The translations under genes were made by a program, and so were the position numbers. Positions 44,331 to 53,816 of a stretch of 64,000 bases of DNA are shown here, piece after piece. Every line of letters begins with the position of its first letter. The stretch's first letter is position 1. Below the pieces are notes generated by a model. The model did no database searches. It was given only the letters and a program-made list of their open reading frames with translations, and was not told where the DNA came from. The stretch lies in assembly GCF_033763495.1 (NCBI RefSeq), contig NZ_JANRKL010000177.1, positions 1 to 64,000 on the forward strand. The letters run 5' to 3'. The stretch is from Haliscomenobacter sp033763495. GTDB taxonomy: Bacteria; Bacteroidota; Bacteroidia; Chitinophagales; Saprospiraceae.

Positions 44331-45713
44331 ATGACCAAATTCTGGATATTCACTTTACTCGCCCTAGGCTTCGGCTTACACAAAGACCATCAAGGTCCGC
44401 TGCCCCAGCGACCCAACATCATCTTCATCCTCGCCGACGACTTGGGATATACCGATTTGGGCTGCTACGGCAATCCTTATAACGAGACACCTCACATCGA
44501 CTCACTGGCTCGCGGCGGGATTCGTTTTACCCAAGCATATGCGGCCAGTACAGTTTGCTCCCCCTCGCGTGCGGCCATCCTCACCGGAAAACACCCCGCA
44601 CGATTGAAACTCACCAATTTCCTCGGGGGAGAACGTACCGACTCCTTGTCCAATTTGCGTCCTGCGCAGTGGACACGCTACTTGGGATCAAAGGAACTCA
44701 CCCTTGCCGAACGCCTCAAAAAACTGGGCTATCAAACGGGTATGGTTGGTAAATGGCACTTGGGCGGAGGCGATTCCATAGCGCCTTGGGGGCAAGGTTT
44801 TGATTTCACCCGCATGATCGGCCGCAATGGCCTCGATTATTACAATTACAGCATTTATGAGGACAGTTATCAAAAAACGTTTGTAGACAAGGGAACACAT
44901 TACCTTACCGACAAATTGAGTGATTACGCCACGGAGTTCATCGGAAAACAGGGGGCTCAACAGCCCTTTTTCCTCTACCTTTGTTATTCAGCGCCCCACG
45001 TATACCTGGTTCCGCGCGGCGATAAGCTAAGCAAATACCTGCGCAAGTACGAAAAATTCAATGGTTACTACAACCCAGACTACGCCGCCATGATCGAAAG
45101 TATGGATGATGGAATTGGACGTATTCTGGCTCAATTAAAAACTCAAAATCTGCTCGAAAATACCCTCATCGTATTTACTTCGGACAATGGAGGGGTAGGA
45201 TTACCCGAATTGGGTCCCATCCCGACCAATTCAGCTCCACTGCGCAAGTGGAAAGGGCACGTATACGAAGGGGGAATTCGGGTACCTACGCTGTTTTTCT
45301 GGAAAGGGCAAATTGCACCCCGCCAAGTATGCGAGCAGTACTTCAGCAACGTAGATTACGTCCCAACCCTGGTGGCCTTATTGGGGGAAAAAGACGGCGC
45401 GACACCCGACGGCAAGAGTGTACTTTCTTTGTTGAAAGAACCGCAGAAGCCCCTGGATCGCGGCGCTTTGTATTGGCATTATCCACATTTCAGCAACCAG
45501 TTGAGTCGGCCCGCTGCCGCTATCCGGGAGGGCAACTGGAAACTCGTAGAACATTACGAAACCAAAGCACTTGAACTGTACGACCTGAGCCAGGACATTG
45601 GTGAAAGCACAGACCTGGCGGCACAATACCCGGATAAAATAAAAACCCTGTACCAAAAACTGCAACAATATCGGCAATCGGTGGATGCCAATATGCCCAT
45701 TGTGAAACCATAA
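44331..45713 (+). CDS. exported type I sulfatase (first of three)
   Basis: A 460-residue sulfatase, started at the ATG at 44331, 11 bases after the glycosidase stop. Metal-site residues in ADDLGYTDLGCYG (DD 36-37); formylglycine motif CSPSR with Cys76 followed by AAILTGKHP; KWHLGGGDS; and FTSDNGGVGLPELG. A C-terminal ELYDLSQDIGESTDLA segment is typical. The Cys needs a maturase not encoded here. Sequence differs clearly from the sulfatases at 14-17 kb, pointing to another sulfate position or sugar. Confidence 0.92.
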   Translation: MTKFWIFTLLALGFGLHKDHQGPLPQRPNIIFILADDLGYTDLGCYGNPYNETPHIDSLARGGIRFTQAYAASTVCSPSRAAILTGKHPARLKLTNFLGGERTDSLSNLRPAQWTRYLGSKELTLAERLKKLGYQTGMVGKWHLGGGDSIAPWGQGFDFTRMIGRNGLDYYNYSIYEDSYQKTFVDKGTHYLTDKLSDYATEFIGKQGAQQPFFLYLCYSAPHVYLVPRGDKLSKYLRKYEKFNGYYNPDYAAMIESMDDGIGRILAQLKTQNLLENTLIVFTSDNGGVGLPELGPIPTNSAPLRKWKGHVYEGGIRVPTLFFWKGQIAPRQVCEQYFSNVDYVPTLVALLGEKDGATPDGKSVLSLLKEPQKPLDRGALYWHYPHFSNQLSRPAAAIREGNWKLVEHYETKALELYDLSQDIGESTDLAAQYPDKIKTLYQKLQQYRQSVDANMPIVKP

Positions 45714-45726
45714 AATTCGTGTCCTG

Positions 45727-46953
45727 ATGGTGATCTTCAATTTGATTTTGCCGTTTTTTCTGGCCTTCACTTTTAAGTCAACGGAATTGAACACCAGACC
45801 CAACATCCTCATCATTGTTGCCGATGATGCGGGTCTGGACATGAGTGCCTATGGCCGCACCTGGGCCAATACGCCTGCCTTCGACCGCATTGCCCAGGAA
45901 GGAATTTTGTTTGAAAAGGCCTACACTCCCAATGCCAAGTGCGCCCCTTCCCGTGCCTGCATCCTGACGGGGCGGAACTCCTGGCAATTGGACGAAGCCT
46001 GCAATCACGAGATTTTTTTCCCCAGCCATTTCAAAACTTACCCTGAAATTTTGTTGCAAAACGGCTACCGGGTGGGCTTCACTGGCAAAGGGTATGCGCC
46101 AGGAAAAACCCTGAAAGAGGATGGGACAAAGCGGGACCTGTTGGGTGAAGAATTTAATCAGTTAAAAATCCTCCCTCCGGCAAAAGAAATTTCCAACAAC
46201 GATTACGTCGGTAATTTTCAGGCTTTTTTGAGCAGCAAAGGTGACCAACCCTGGTGTTTCTGGGTTGGGTTTACCGAACCGCACCGCGCCTATGAATACG
46301 GAGTGGGGGAGCGCAATGGCAAAAAGAAAAGCGATATCTTGCGGATACCCACCTACTGGCCAGATACCGATACTATACGCACCGATTTATTGGATTATTC
46401 CTACGAAATTGAATACATGGATGCCCAAGTGCAGCGCCTACTACAACAACTGGAAGCAGTTGGGCAGTTGGACAATACCCTCATCATCTACACATCAGAT
46501 CATGGTATGCCTTTTCCAAGAGTCAAAGGCAACCAATACGAACATTCCAACCATATCCCCCTGGCAATGATGTGGAAAAAAGGTATCCCACACGCCGGGC
46601 GCAAAATACGCGACTACGTAAGTTTTATCGATTTAGCCCCTACCTTCTTGGCCATTGCAGGGATCAACTGGCAAAAATCAGGAATGCACCCTGCCGCTGG
46701 GAAAAGTTTGTTGCCTATTTTTAACTCCACCCAATCTGGGCAAATCCAGGCCGAGCGCAATTTTGTCCTGGTGGGCCAAGAACGCCATGATTATGGTCGA
46801 CCTGGGGATGTAGGTTACCCTATCCGTGGCTTGCACAAAAATGGATACCTCTACCTCAAAAATTATGAACCCAGCCGATGGCCAGCCTGCAACCCCGAAA
46901 CGGGTTACTTGAACACGGATGGTAGCCCCACCAATTTTATGAACGCTATCTGA
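45727..46953 (+). CDS. type I sulfatase (sulfamidase-like), probably frameshifted at the 3' end
   Basis: A 408-residue sulfatase with a signal peptide and the motif CAPSR (Cys72) followed by ACILTGRNSW, as in the heparan N-sulfatase-like group. The frame stops just after GSPTN at 46953. One base added near 46934 (restoring AAA) would give the conserved GSPTK and open a second frame, FYERYLKGEKIRTGW and onward. That frame runs to a TGA at 47019-47021, overlapping the ATG of the next gene as ATGA. This strongly suggests the gene originally ended there. The usual ELYDL...DP end of the family is not seen in either frame. Sequencing error and recent mutation are both possible. Confidence 0.85.
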   Translation: MVIFNLILPFFLAFTFKSTELNTRPNILIIVADDAGLDMSAYGRTWANTPAFDRIAQEGILFEKAYTPNAKCAPSRACILTGRNSWQLDEACNHEIFFPSHFKTYPEILLQNGYRVGFTGKGYAPGKTLKEDGTKRDLLGEEFNQLKILPPAKEISNNDYVGNFQAFLSSKGDQPWCFWVGFTEPHRAYEYGVGERNGKKKSDILRIPTYWPDTDTIRTDLLDYSYEIEYMDAQVQRLLQQLEAVGQLDNTLIIYTSDHGMPFPRVKGNQYEHSNHIPLAMMWKKGIPHAGRKIRDYVSFIDLAPTFLAIAGINWQKSGMHPAAGKSLLPIFNSTQSGQIQAERNFVLVGQERHDYGRPGDVGYPIRGLHKNGYLYLKNYEPSRWPACNPETGYLNTDGSPTNFMNAI

Positions 46954-47017
46954 AGGGCGAAAAAATCCGGACAGGCTGGGTGAATCTCAGCGATTATGAA
47001 CCACAAAAGATCGAAGA

Positions 47018-48415
47018 ATGAAAACCTTTTATACTCTCTTTTTATGCTTTATGTTATTCGGGAAGGATACCCCAACGCAAAAAACCAAACCCAACATCAT
47101 CTACATCCTGGCCGACGACTTGGGCTACGCTGATTTGGGTTGTTTTGGAAGCAAACGCATCAAAACCCCAAACCTGGATCAGATGGCCGCACAGGGCATC
47201 AAACTGACCCACCATTACAGTACGGGAGTTTGTGCGCCCAGTCGTGCCTGCCTCATGACTGGCAAACACCTAGGTCATTGTGAAATTCGGGGCAATCGGC
47301 AAGCGGCTACTGGTTATGGGCAATTGCCCTTGTCGGATACAGCGCTTACTGTGGCGATGCTGCTTAAAAAAGCCGGGTATGCTACTGCATTGGTTGGCAA
47401 ATGGGGTTTGGGCGAACCGGGCACTTCTGGCGACCCTTCAAAAAAAGGTTTTGACCACTATTTTGGATACACCGATCAGGTATTGGCACACAATCATTTT
47501 CCAGAATATTTGCTCCGCAATGGAGAAAAGGTCTTTTTGAAAAACGAAGTAAAGTACCAGGCTCCAGATTCCTGGGCAAAAGGACGTGGGAGTGTAAGCA
47601 CCAAAAAAGTGGAATTTTCGCAGGATTATTTCAGCAAAGAGGTGAGTATGTTCATCAGCAAAAACCGCAAAAATCCATTTTTCCTCTATTATACCCCCAT
47701 CATTCCACACGACAATGGGGAAGCCCCTGCTGGCGAACAAATTGAATCACCCACCACTGAGCCCTATACCCAAATGCCCTGGTCGGGAGATGAAAAACGC
47801 TACGCCGCTTCCATCACTTACCTGGATCGGGAAATCGGAAAATTGCTGACCCAACTAAAAAAAGAGGGTCTGGACAAAAAGACACTCGTCGTTTTTGTGA
47901 GTGACAATGGGCCCAAACAACGCGATGCCTTTGAAAGCACCGGTGGTTTGCGCGGCAAAAAACGGGACATGTACGAAGGGGGAATTCGGGTACCATTCAT
48001 TGCCCGATGGCCCGGGAAAATCAAAGCAGGCGTCGAAAGTGAGGTACCTACTGCCCTTTGGGATTTTTTACCTACTGCTTGTGAATTAGCTGGTATTGCT
48101 CCCCCACCTACTGACGGAGTCTCAATGATTCCTTTATTTCAAGGGCAGGCACTGACCAAACGAGAATACCTCTATTGGGAATTGTTCGATGGAGGCGACA
48201 AACAGGCTGTGCTAAACGGACAATGGAAAGCCATTCGCAATGGCCTCAAAGTTGGGCAACCCATCCCTCCAATGGAGTTGTACAATCTTCAAAAAGACCC
48301 TAATGAGCAACAAAACGTGGCCGGGGATAATCCGGAGGTCGTCAAGCGGATGGAGGAAATCATGCGCCATGAGCACCGGCCATCCCGGGTATTTCCCTTA
48401 CCAGTGGACAAATAA
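47018..48415 (+). CDS. exported type I sulfatase (third of three)
   Basis: A 465-residue arylsulfatase-like protein with a short signal peptide, ADDLGYADLGCFG (DD 33-34), formylglycine motif CAPSR with Cys72, GHCEIRGNRQ, and VSDNGPKQRDAFESTGGLRGKKRDMYEGGIRVPF in two blocks. It resembles the ATSA-like sulfatases common in sulfated-polysaccharide loci. Last enzyme of the rhamnosidase-sulfatase operon; its start overlaps the end of the extended frame of the preceding gene. Confidence 0.92.
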   Translation: MKTFYTLFLCFMLFGKDTPTQKTKPNIIYILADDLGYADLGCFGSKRIKTPNLDQMAAQGIKLTHHYSTGVCAPSRACLMTGKHLGHCEIRGNRQAATGYGQLPLSDTALTVAMLLKKAGYATALVGKWGLGEPGTSGDPSKKGFDHYFGYTDQVLAHNHFPEYLLRNGEKVFLKNEVKYQAPDSWAKGRGSVSTKKVEFSQDYFSKEVSMFISKNRKNPFFLYYTPIIPHDNGEAPAGEQIESPTTEPYTQMPWSGDEKRYAASITYLDREIGKLLTQLKKEGLDKKTLVVFVSDNGPKQRDAFESTGGLRGKKRDMYEGGIRVPFIARWPGKIKAGVESEVPTALWDFLPTACELAGIAPPPTDGVSMIPLFQGQALTKREYLYWELFDGGDKQAVLNGQWKAIRNGLKVGQPIPPMELYNLQKDPNEQQNVAGDNPEVVKRMEEIMRHEHRPSRVFPLPVDK

Positions 48416-48553
48416 GTTTAAACGACTCGATGAATAAAATAGGGTTTTCAGCTTTTAATGCATGCCAAATAATGTCGCGATATATCTTTTGTGTCCCGCG
48501 TTGGCGAAACCATAAAATTTGCCAATCTTTGGGAGATAAACTACACACAAACG

Positions 48554-49468
48554 ATGAACAGACGAGACATATTTAAAACATTGGGGGCAGCCAGTGCGGC
48601 GGCCATCCTTCCTGTTGACCTGCTGTCGGGTGCGGCACCTAAAAAAACCAAGTTCCGCTTTTGCCTGAACACCAGTACCATCAGTGGCCAAAAACTGGGC
48701 ATTGTGAAGTACATTGAAATTGCAGCCGCTGCAGGTTACGATGGCATCGAAATTTGGCTGCCCGACCTCAATGCCTACCTCAAGGAAGGTGGCACCATGA
48801 CCGCTCTGGCGCAAAAGGTCAAAGATGCCGGAATTACGGTGGAAGACGCCATTGCTTTTGCCCCCTGGATGGTAGAAGACGATGCGCAGCGCGCAGCGGG
48901 TTTCAAACAACTGGAAGAAGAGATGAACCTGCTGGCACAATTGGGTTGTAAACGGATTGCAGCCCCTCCCGCCGGAGTCAAAAAAGACCCACCACTAGAC
49001 TTGTTCAAAGCAGGTGAGCGCTACAAACAGGCGCTGGATTTGGGTCGCAAAACCGGAGTGATGCCTCAATTGGAATTTTGGGGTGCTTCGGGTACCTTGT
49101 TTCACCTGGGGCAAGCATTAGCTGTAGCTGCGGCCGCCAACGATCCTGATGCCCGCTTATTGCCCGATATTTACCATTTGTTCAGAGGTGGATCGGGATT
49201 TGATGGCTTGCGTTTGTTGAGGGGGGATGCTGTAGAGATTTTCCATTTCAATGATTTTGTGAACAACAAACCTGTTGCAGAGCAAACCGACGCAGACCGC
49301 ATTTATCCCGGCGACGGGGATGCGCCAATTGAAGGTGTGGTGCAATTGCTCAAAGCAATGGGTGGAACCAAGGTCATCTCGCTTGAACTGTTCAACCGGG
49401 ATTATTGGAAACAGGACCCCTTGATGGTGGCCAGAACCGGCTTGCAAAAGATGCGGGACCTTGTCTAA
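48554..49468 (+). CDS. exported sugar phosphate isomerase/epimerase-like TIM-barrel protein
   Basis: A 304-residue protein started at the ATG giving MNRRDIFKTLGAASAAAILP, a Tat-type leader. The body is an AP endonuclease 2 / xylose isomerase-like TIM barrel: AAAAGYDGIEIWLPD, ITVEDAIAFAPW, MPQLEFWG (metal Glu), LLPDIYHLFRGG, VEIFHFNDF and KVISLELFN. Exported members of this family often act on free sugars or inositols. It lies 138 bases after the last sulfatase and may act on a released monosaccharide. Confidence 0.83.
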   Translation: MNRRDIFKTLGAASAAAILPVDLLSGAAPKKTKFRFCLNTSTISGQKLGIVKYIEIAAAAGYDGIEIWLPDLNAYLKEGGTMTALAQKVKDAGITVEDAIAFAPWMVEDDAQRAAGFKQLEEEMNLLAQLGCKRIAAPPAGVKKDPPLDLFKAGERYKQALDLGRKTGVMPQLEFWGASGTLFHLGQALAVAAAANDPDARLLPDIYHLFRGGSGFDGLRLLRGDAVEIFHFNDFVNNKPVAEQTDADRIYPGDGDAPIEGVVQLLKAMGGTKVISLELFNRDYWKQDPLMVARTGLQKMRDLV

Positions 49469-49548
49469 TTCTACGGCGCCAGCCAAAATGACATTGATTT
49501 TACGGCAATAACACCAACATAACCGAATGACTCCCTTAGCTTTGCAGC

Positions 49549-50472
49549 ATGAGGGAGTCATTCATACCTGTACTGGACAATCGGGCTTTTTTAAATCGTT
49601 TTGGGGAGTCAAGTGCTTTTTTTTCCACCATTGACTTCAGCCATTTCACCATCGTTCCGCTGGAAAACTCCTGGGCTGCGCTACAACACCCCTTCCCCAT
49701 GCCAGCGGTACGTTCCACCAACCATGATTTTATTTTTATCACCGGAGGAACCACCACGAGGATGCGGGGCATGGATACTTTTGAGCTCGATCGGGGCAAA
49801 ATCCTGTTCATGCCTGCATACCAGGTTTCCCGAGTCATGTCCATGAGTAGGGACATCAGCGGTTTTTTTGTCAATTTTAGTGAACATTTTTTGGCTGAAA
49901 AGCTGCAACAAAAACAACCACTGGCCCCTTTCGCCTTTTGGCAGGCCCAGGCTCCAGCTATGTGGAACATGCCTCCGGAAAAAATGCTGGATTGGAGCAA
50001 TGCGCTGCAACGCATGCTTGATCTTTCCCGCAACAGCCACCCCGATCGGGAATTTCTAGTCGTTCACCTGTTGCTGACTTTCTTTTACGACATCAAACCT
50101 TTCATTCAACCCAGTACCCGAGTAGGCGGCCCCGCAGGCAGTGCGGCTCAACTCGCCGAAGGTTTTAACAAAATGCTCAGTGAACAATTTGATCCTAAAA
50201 AATCAGTGGCCGACTATGCTGCTCTTTTGCATGTTTCTCCCAATCATCTCAACAAGTGTGTGCGGAAGGTTTTGGGTAAAACCTGCTCAGAATCTATTGC
50301 CGAGCAAAGGCTTTTGGAAGCTAAAATGTTGTTGAGACAAACTACTGCCCCACTGGGAAATATAGCTGATCAACTTGGTTTTGCCGATTTGACTCATTTT
50401 GGTCGCTTTTTTCGCCAAAAAACGGGCTACAATCCTTCGGACTTTCGCAAAGTGATTGATTTTGCTGAATAA
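49549..50472 (+). CDS. AraC family transcriptional regulator
   Basis: A 307-residue regulator with an N-terminal cupin-like sensing part (about 30-150) and a C-terminal double helix-turn-helix: VADYAALLHVSPNHLNKCVRKVLGKTCSE and APLGNIADQLGFADLTHFGRFFRQKTGYNPSDFRK. It follows the exported isomerase and precedes small membrane proteins. It could control the rhamnosidase-sulfatase operon, but no binding site is evident. Confidence 0.92.
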   Translation: MRESFIPVLDNRAFLNRFGESSAFFSTIDFSHFTIVPLENSWAALQHPFPMPAVRSTNHDFIFITGGTTTRMRGMDTFELDRGKILFMPAYQVSRVMSMSRDISGFFVNFSEHFLAEKLQQKQPLAPFAFWQAQAPAMWNMPPEKMLDWSNALQRMLDLSRNSHPDREFLVVHLLLTFFYDIKPFIQPSTRVGGPAGSAAQLAEGFNKMLSEQFDPKKSVADYAALLHVSPNHLNKCVRKVLGKTCSESIAEQRLLEAKMLLRQTTAPLGNIADQLGFADLTHFGRFFRQKTGYNPSDFRKVIDFAE

Positions 50473-50528
50473 ATGCCGGGTTTGTACTAATGGTTTGCCC
50501 GCTTTGATTCCGATTTTTGTCTCAAATT

Positions 50529-50993
50529 ATGGTTCTTATGTATCACCTGATTGTTACTCACTCCATTTTGCGTTACCTTGTTTTACTGAGCATCCTTTTG
50601 GTCATTTACCTGGCTTGGGAAGCTTTGGTTTTTAAAAAACCCTACACCCGCCTGCACCGCGTAGCAGCATCCAGTGCTTCTGGCATTAGCCATTTGCAAT
50701 TGCTGGTAGGATTTGTCCTGTATTTTTTCAGCCCTACTGCTCAATCGTTTTGGCAAAACAAGTCCATGCGCTGGAGTGATGGACTGTTTTTTGCACTGGT
50801 ACATTTTGGATTAATGAGTTGCGCCATCGTCACCCTCACCATAGGTGCCGCTTTGGCCAAACGAGAGGTGGACGAGCGCCGCAGGTTTCGAATTTTATTC
50901 AACTATTTTGTTTTTGCTTTATTCATTATTTTGGTCGCAGTTCCCTGGCCGTTTTCGCCTCTGGCGCAACGGCCCTGGTTTCGATCATTTTAA
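50529..50993 (+). CDS. small four-helix integral membrane protein
   Basis: A protein of about 154 residues with four hydrophobic segments (SILRYLVLLSILLVIYLAW, LQLLVGFVLYFF, FALVHFGLMSCAIVTLTIGAAL, LFNYFVFALFIILVAVPW). Conserved-looking His residues in the first and third helices (THSILRY, LVHFG) resemble the cytochrome-b-like or CopD-like small membrane proteins of Bacteroidota. No function can be assigned. The DUF3817 gene begins 12 bases after it, so the two are co-transcribed. Confidence 0.65.
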   Translation: MVLMYHLIVTHSILRYLVLLSILLVIYLAWEALVFKKPYTRLHRVAASSASGISHLQLLVGFVLYFFSPTAQSFWQNKSMRWSDGLFFALVHFGLMSCAIVTLTIGAALAKREVDERRRFRILFNYFVFALFIILVAVPWPFSPLAQRPWFRSF

Positions 50994-51005
50994 AAATCAC
51001 CCGCT

Positions 51006-51305
51006 ATGTTATCCTTACTTAAAACGCCACTAGGCCGGCTGCGTGTCATTGCTTTTGCCGAAGGCATGTCCTTCCTAATTTTGCTGTTCATTGCCATGCC
51101 GCTGAAATACATCTGGCAGTATCCACAGGCAGTTCGCAATTTTGGTTCTTTGCACGGGCTGTTGTTTGTGCTGTACATCCTGTTCGTAACCCTGTGCAGC
51201 ATCGAATACCGCTGGAAATTTTGGAAGGTGGGAATCCTCCTGCTGATTTCAGTTATTCCTTTTGGGAATTTTTATGCGGATAAGCATTATTTGCGCGGTG
51301 AATGA
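51006..51305 (+). CDS. DUF3817 family membrane protein
   Basis: A 99-residue protein with three membrane segments. The DUF3817 pattern is seen in RLRVIAFAEGMSFLILLFIAMPLKY, VRNFGSLHGLLFVLYI and FGNFYADKHYL. The family is found across bacteria without a known role; the conserved Glu and His residues within helices suggest ligand or haem contact, which is unproven. Confidence 0.85.
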   Translation: MLSLLKTPLGRLRVIAFAEGMSFLILLFIAMPLKYIWQYPQAVRNFGSLHGLLFVLYILFVTLCSIEYRWKFWKVGILLLISVIPFGNFYADKHYLRGE

Positions 51306-51470
51306 GTTGGGTTATTCACATAAAGAGGATTAATCAATTGTTTTTTAGTACGTTAAGAAAGCCCTAAAAAAACGTTAAACCATGATTCATCGGTAACAAT
51401 CACCAACGGAAATCGTCTTTGCATTTGTTCTCCTATTTAAAAACCGATTCATAATTCAAAAAACTTTCCA

Positions 51471-52298
51471 ATGGTTAAGCAAACATGGTTTTCCGTTTTA
51501 GGCCTGATGGGCCTGGTCCTCCTTACTTTTAATGCTTGTACCAAAGACGAAAACGTAGACCTGAGCGAAGAAGAAAGTGTGGAACTGGCTAGCCGCACCC
51601 TCAAAAGCCAACAACTGATTGGCACCTCATTTGGCATCGCCACCCGGGGTGCCGCAGAGGTAGATGGTCTGGTCAACAACACACCGGAAATACGTACAGA
51701 TTGTGGCACGATTACCGTGACTCCAGCTGATTTAAAGACCTTCCCCAAGACCGTTGTGGTAGATTTTGGCACAGGTTGCACCGATGTAGACGGGAAAACC
51801 AAAAGTGGTAAGGTGACCATGGTGGTTGATAAAATCTGGCAACCCAATTCTCTTTTGACTTTACAATACGAGAATTACAGCGAAGATGGGGTGAAACTGG
51901 ACGGCAAATTCAGCTTCAGCAACAGCAGCACCACTACGGCCGGGGTTTATCAAATCAAAGCCGATAAGGTCAAAATCACCGATGCCAAAAACGAAACCTG
52001 GACCTGGAGCGGTGTGCACAATTTTACTCAAACTCGTGGGCACTCAACCTGGTGGAACTGGAGTGATGATGTGTACGATGTAACAGGCAATATCGACGTG
52101 ATGTTCCCCAACAATGAGGTGGTTACCTGGAACATTGATCAACCTCTGGTAAAGGCCAACAATTGCTACTGGGTCAGCAAGGGCCTGGGCCTGTTGAAAT
52201 TGAATGGCAAAGACATTCAGGTGGATTACGGTGATGGTACTTGTGACAATGTCGCGGTGGTGACGTTGAATGGAAAGACTTTTACGATTAAGTTGTAG
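51471..52298 (+). CDS. hypothetical lipoprotein
   Basis: A 275-residue exported lipoprotein: lipobox ending TFNAC (Cys near residue 23), then an acidic linker (TKDENVDLSEEESVE). The mature part is rich in beta strands with Thr/Asn/Trp (ENYSEDGVKLDGKFSFSN, ETWTWSGVHNFTQTRGHSTWWNW) and two or three Cys (DCGTITV, GTGCTDVD, NNCYWV, GTCDNV). It resembles unannotated Bacteroidota surface lipoproteins. I recognise no family. The 165 bases before it contain no gene. Confidence 0.7.
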   Translation: MVKQTWFSVLGLMGLVLLTFNACTKDENVDLSEEESVELASRTLKSQQLIGTSFGIATRGAAEVDGLVNNTPEIRTDCGTITVTPADLKTFPKTVVVDFGTGCTDVDGKTKSGKVTMVVDKIWQPNSLLTLQYENYSEDGVKLDGKFSFSNSSTTTAGVYQIKADKVKITDAKNETWTWSGVHNFTQTRGHSTWWNWSDDVYDVTGNIDVMFPNNEVVTWNIDQPLVKANNCYWVSKGLGLLKLNGKDIQVDYGDGTCDNVAVVTLNGKTFTIKL

Positions 52299-52381
52299 CG
52301 GAGAAGTTACCTCTAGTTTTAAAGATTGCCAAAGCGATGAATCTTTCAGGTATAGACTGAGGTGAATCTGCGGTTTCTAAA

Positions 52382-52444
52382 GTTTCTTAGGTGGTAAAAA
52401 AGAAAAAACTTGCGAAGCAGGGATTCTTTCACCACCTAAGAAAC
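52382..52444. repeat. 14-base perfect inverted repeat
   Basis: GTTTCTTAGGTGGT (52382-52395) and ACCACCTAAGAAAC (52431-52444) form a perfect stem around a 35-base loop in the 274-base gap between the lipoprotein and the second isomerase gene. No T run follows, so it is not a standard terminator. A weak 61-codon frame across it is not convincing as a gene. Confidence 0.6.
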
Positions 52445-52572
52445 CTTAGACACTCAAGGAATCACCTAAGCAAGAATGAACCAGAGCTTCTTAAAAAATT
52501 ACCCATATTGGGGGTGTTTCATGTTTGTGCAATTTTTCCTACATTAGATGACCAAAATCAAATCGCACAGCC

Positions 52573-53505
52573 ATGACACCCAATCGCCGCCAATTTCTCA
52601 ATCTGGTTGCCGGAGCATCTGCCGCTACGGTATTGAGTTCTACCCAATCGGAGGTATTTGCCCCCTACCCCACGCCCATTTCCGCCAATTCCTACAACTG
52701 GTACACCTTTTATGGGCGCGACAATAAAAATTGGGGGGAAGACCTGGACGCTTGCCTGGCCGATTTTGCCAAAACGGGGCTGAAGGCTTACGAGCCCAGT
52801 TTTAATGCGCCTGAAGAGGTTGTCAAGTTAGGGCCGGTGCTCAAAAAACACCAAATCGCCATGCCTTCGGTGTATGTCAATAGTGTTTTGCACAAGGCGG
52901 ATGAAGCAACCAAATCCATCTCCACAGTTTTGGCTATCGCCGATGAGGTCAAAAAACTGGGCACCAAAATTATGGTAACCAATCCTACACCCATTCGTTG
53001 GGGTGGAGATGAGGTCAAAACCGACGATGAATTGAAGTTACAAGCGGCTAGTTTGGATAAACTGGGGGCAGCCTTACGCCAAAAAGGCATCACCCTGGCC
53101 TACCATACCCACGATGTAGAAATGAAAGCGGGTGCCCGCGAATTCCACCACATGCTGCTGAATACCTCGCCGCTGAATATGTCCTTCTGTTTTGACGTGC
53201 ATTGGGTATACCGGGGTTCCCAAAACTCGCAACTGGCGGTGTTCGATGTGTTGAAATTGTATGGCAAACGGGTGGTGGAGCTGCACATCCGCCAGTCGGT
53301 CAATGGGGTTTGGTCCGAAACGTTTGGCGATGGGGACATTGATTATCGGCGCTTTGCTGGGGAGTTGAAGAAGCTGAAATTGCAGCCGCATCTGGTGATT
53401 GAGCAATGTGTGGAGGATAAGTCGCCGCATACAATGGATGCAGTAAAGGCGCATGTGGTGGATTTGGCGAAGGTGAAGGAGGTGTTTGGGGGGATTTTGG
53501 GGTGA
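52573..53505 (+). CDS. exported sugar phosphate isomerase/epimerase-like TIM-barrel protein
   Basis: A 310-residue protein beginning MTPNRRQFLNLVAGASAATV, a Tat-type leader with RRQF. TIM-barrel landmarks are TGLKAYEPSFN, LGTKIMVTNPTP, ITLAYHTHDVEM (metal His), MSFCFDVHWVYRGS (metal Asp/His), VVELHIRQ and HLVIEQCVED (metal Glu). The set of four metal ligands appears complete, so it is likely an active IolE-type isomerase or epimerase working in the periplasm. It is separated from the other such protein by a regulator and small genes. Confidence 0.83.
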   Translation: MTPNRRQFLNLVAGASAATVLSSTQSEVFAPYPTPISANSYNWYTFYGRDNKNWGEDLDACLADFAKTGLKAYEPSFNAPEEVVKLGPVLKKHQIAMPSVYVNSVLHKADEATKSISTVLAIADEVKKLGTKIMVTNPTPIRWGGDEVKTDDELKLQAASLDKLGAALRQKGITLAYHTHDVEMKAGAREFHHMLLNTSPLNMSFCFDVHWVYRGSQNSQLAVFDVLKLYGKRVVELHIRQSVNGVWSETFGDGDIDYRRFAGELKKLKLQPHLVIEQCVEDKSPHTMDAVKAHVVDLAKVKEVFGGILG

Positions 53506-53816
53506 GGAAATCATTATCTGTTCAGACTGAACCGCCCAGCGGCATAGCCGCAAAATCGCAGCATTGTTAAGACAATATACTTTGGTCAAAAAAGGAGTCC
53601 AACCCAAGCTCTACGAAAGAGCTTTCTAGACCTATCTCTACCAACTGAAAGGGGCGATCGGGTCCCAAAATCACTTCCCAGGGAAAATCGTCCATGCTCT
53701 GGCGTCAATCCTGCATTCTTTCCGCCGGCATTAAGCCTGAACTTTATGTCATCATTCAGCGGCAACGCAACAAGCCTGCTTCTGATTTTTAATCTTTAAC
53801 CACTCAAAGCAGAAAA
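53506..53816. other. gene-free interval
   Basis: I see no credible reading frame, RNA gene or repeat in these 311 bases. Several short frames end quickly and resemble nothing I recognise. It presumably holds the promoter of the AhpD-like gene, but no clear TAnnTTTG element is visible. Confidence 0.5.

Noticed and set aside
52391..52576. A 61-codon frame upstream of the second isomerase gene
   Set aside because: No family resemblance; it runs through a perfect inverted repeat and ends on the start codon region of a gene with a clear Tat leader.
53506..53816. A decayed gene in the gap before the AhpD-like gene
   Set aside because: Fragments such as GIKPELYVIIQRQRN could be read in one frame, but no family could be recognised and stops are frequent in all frames.
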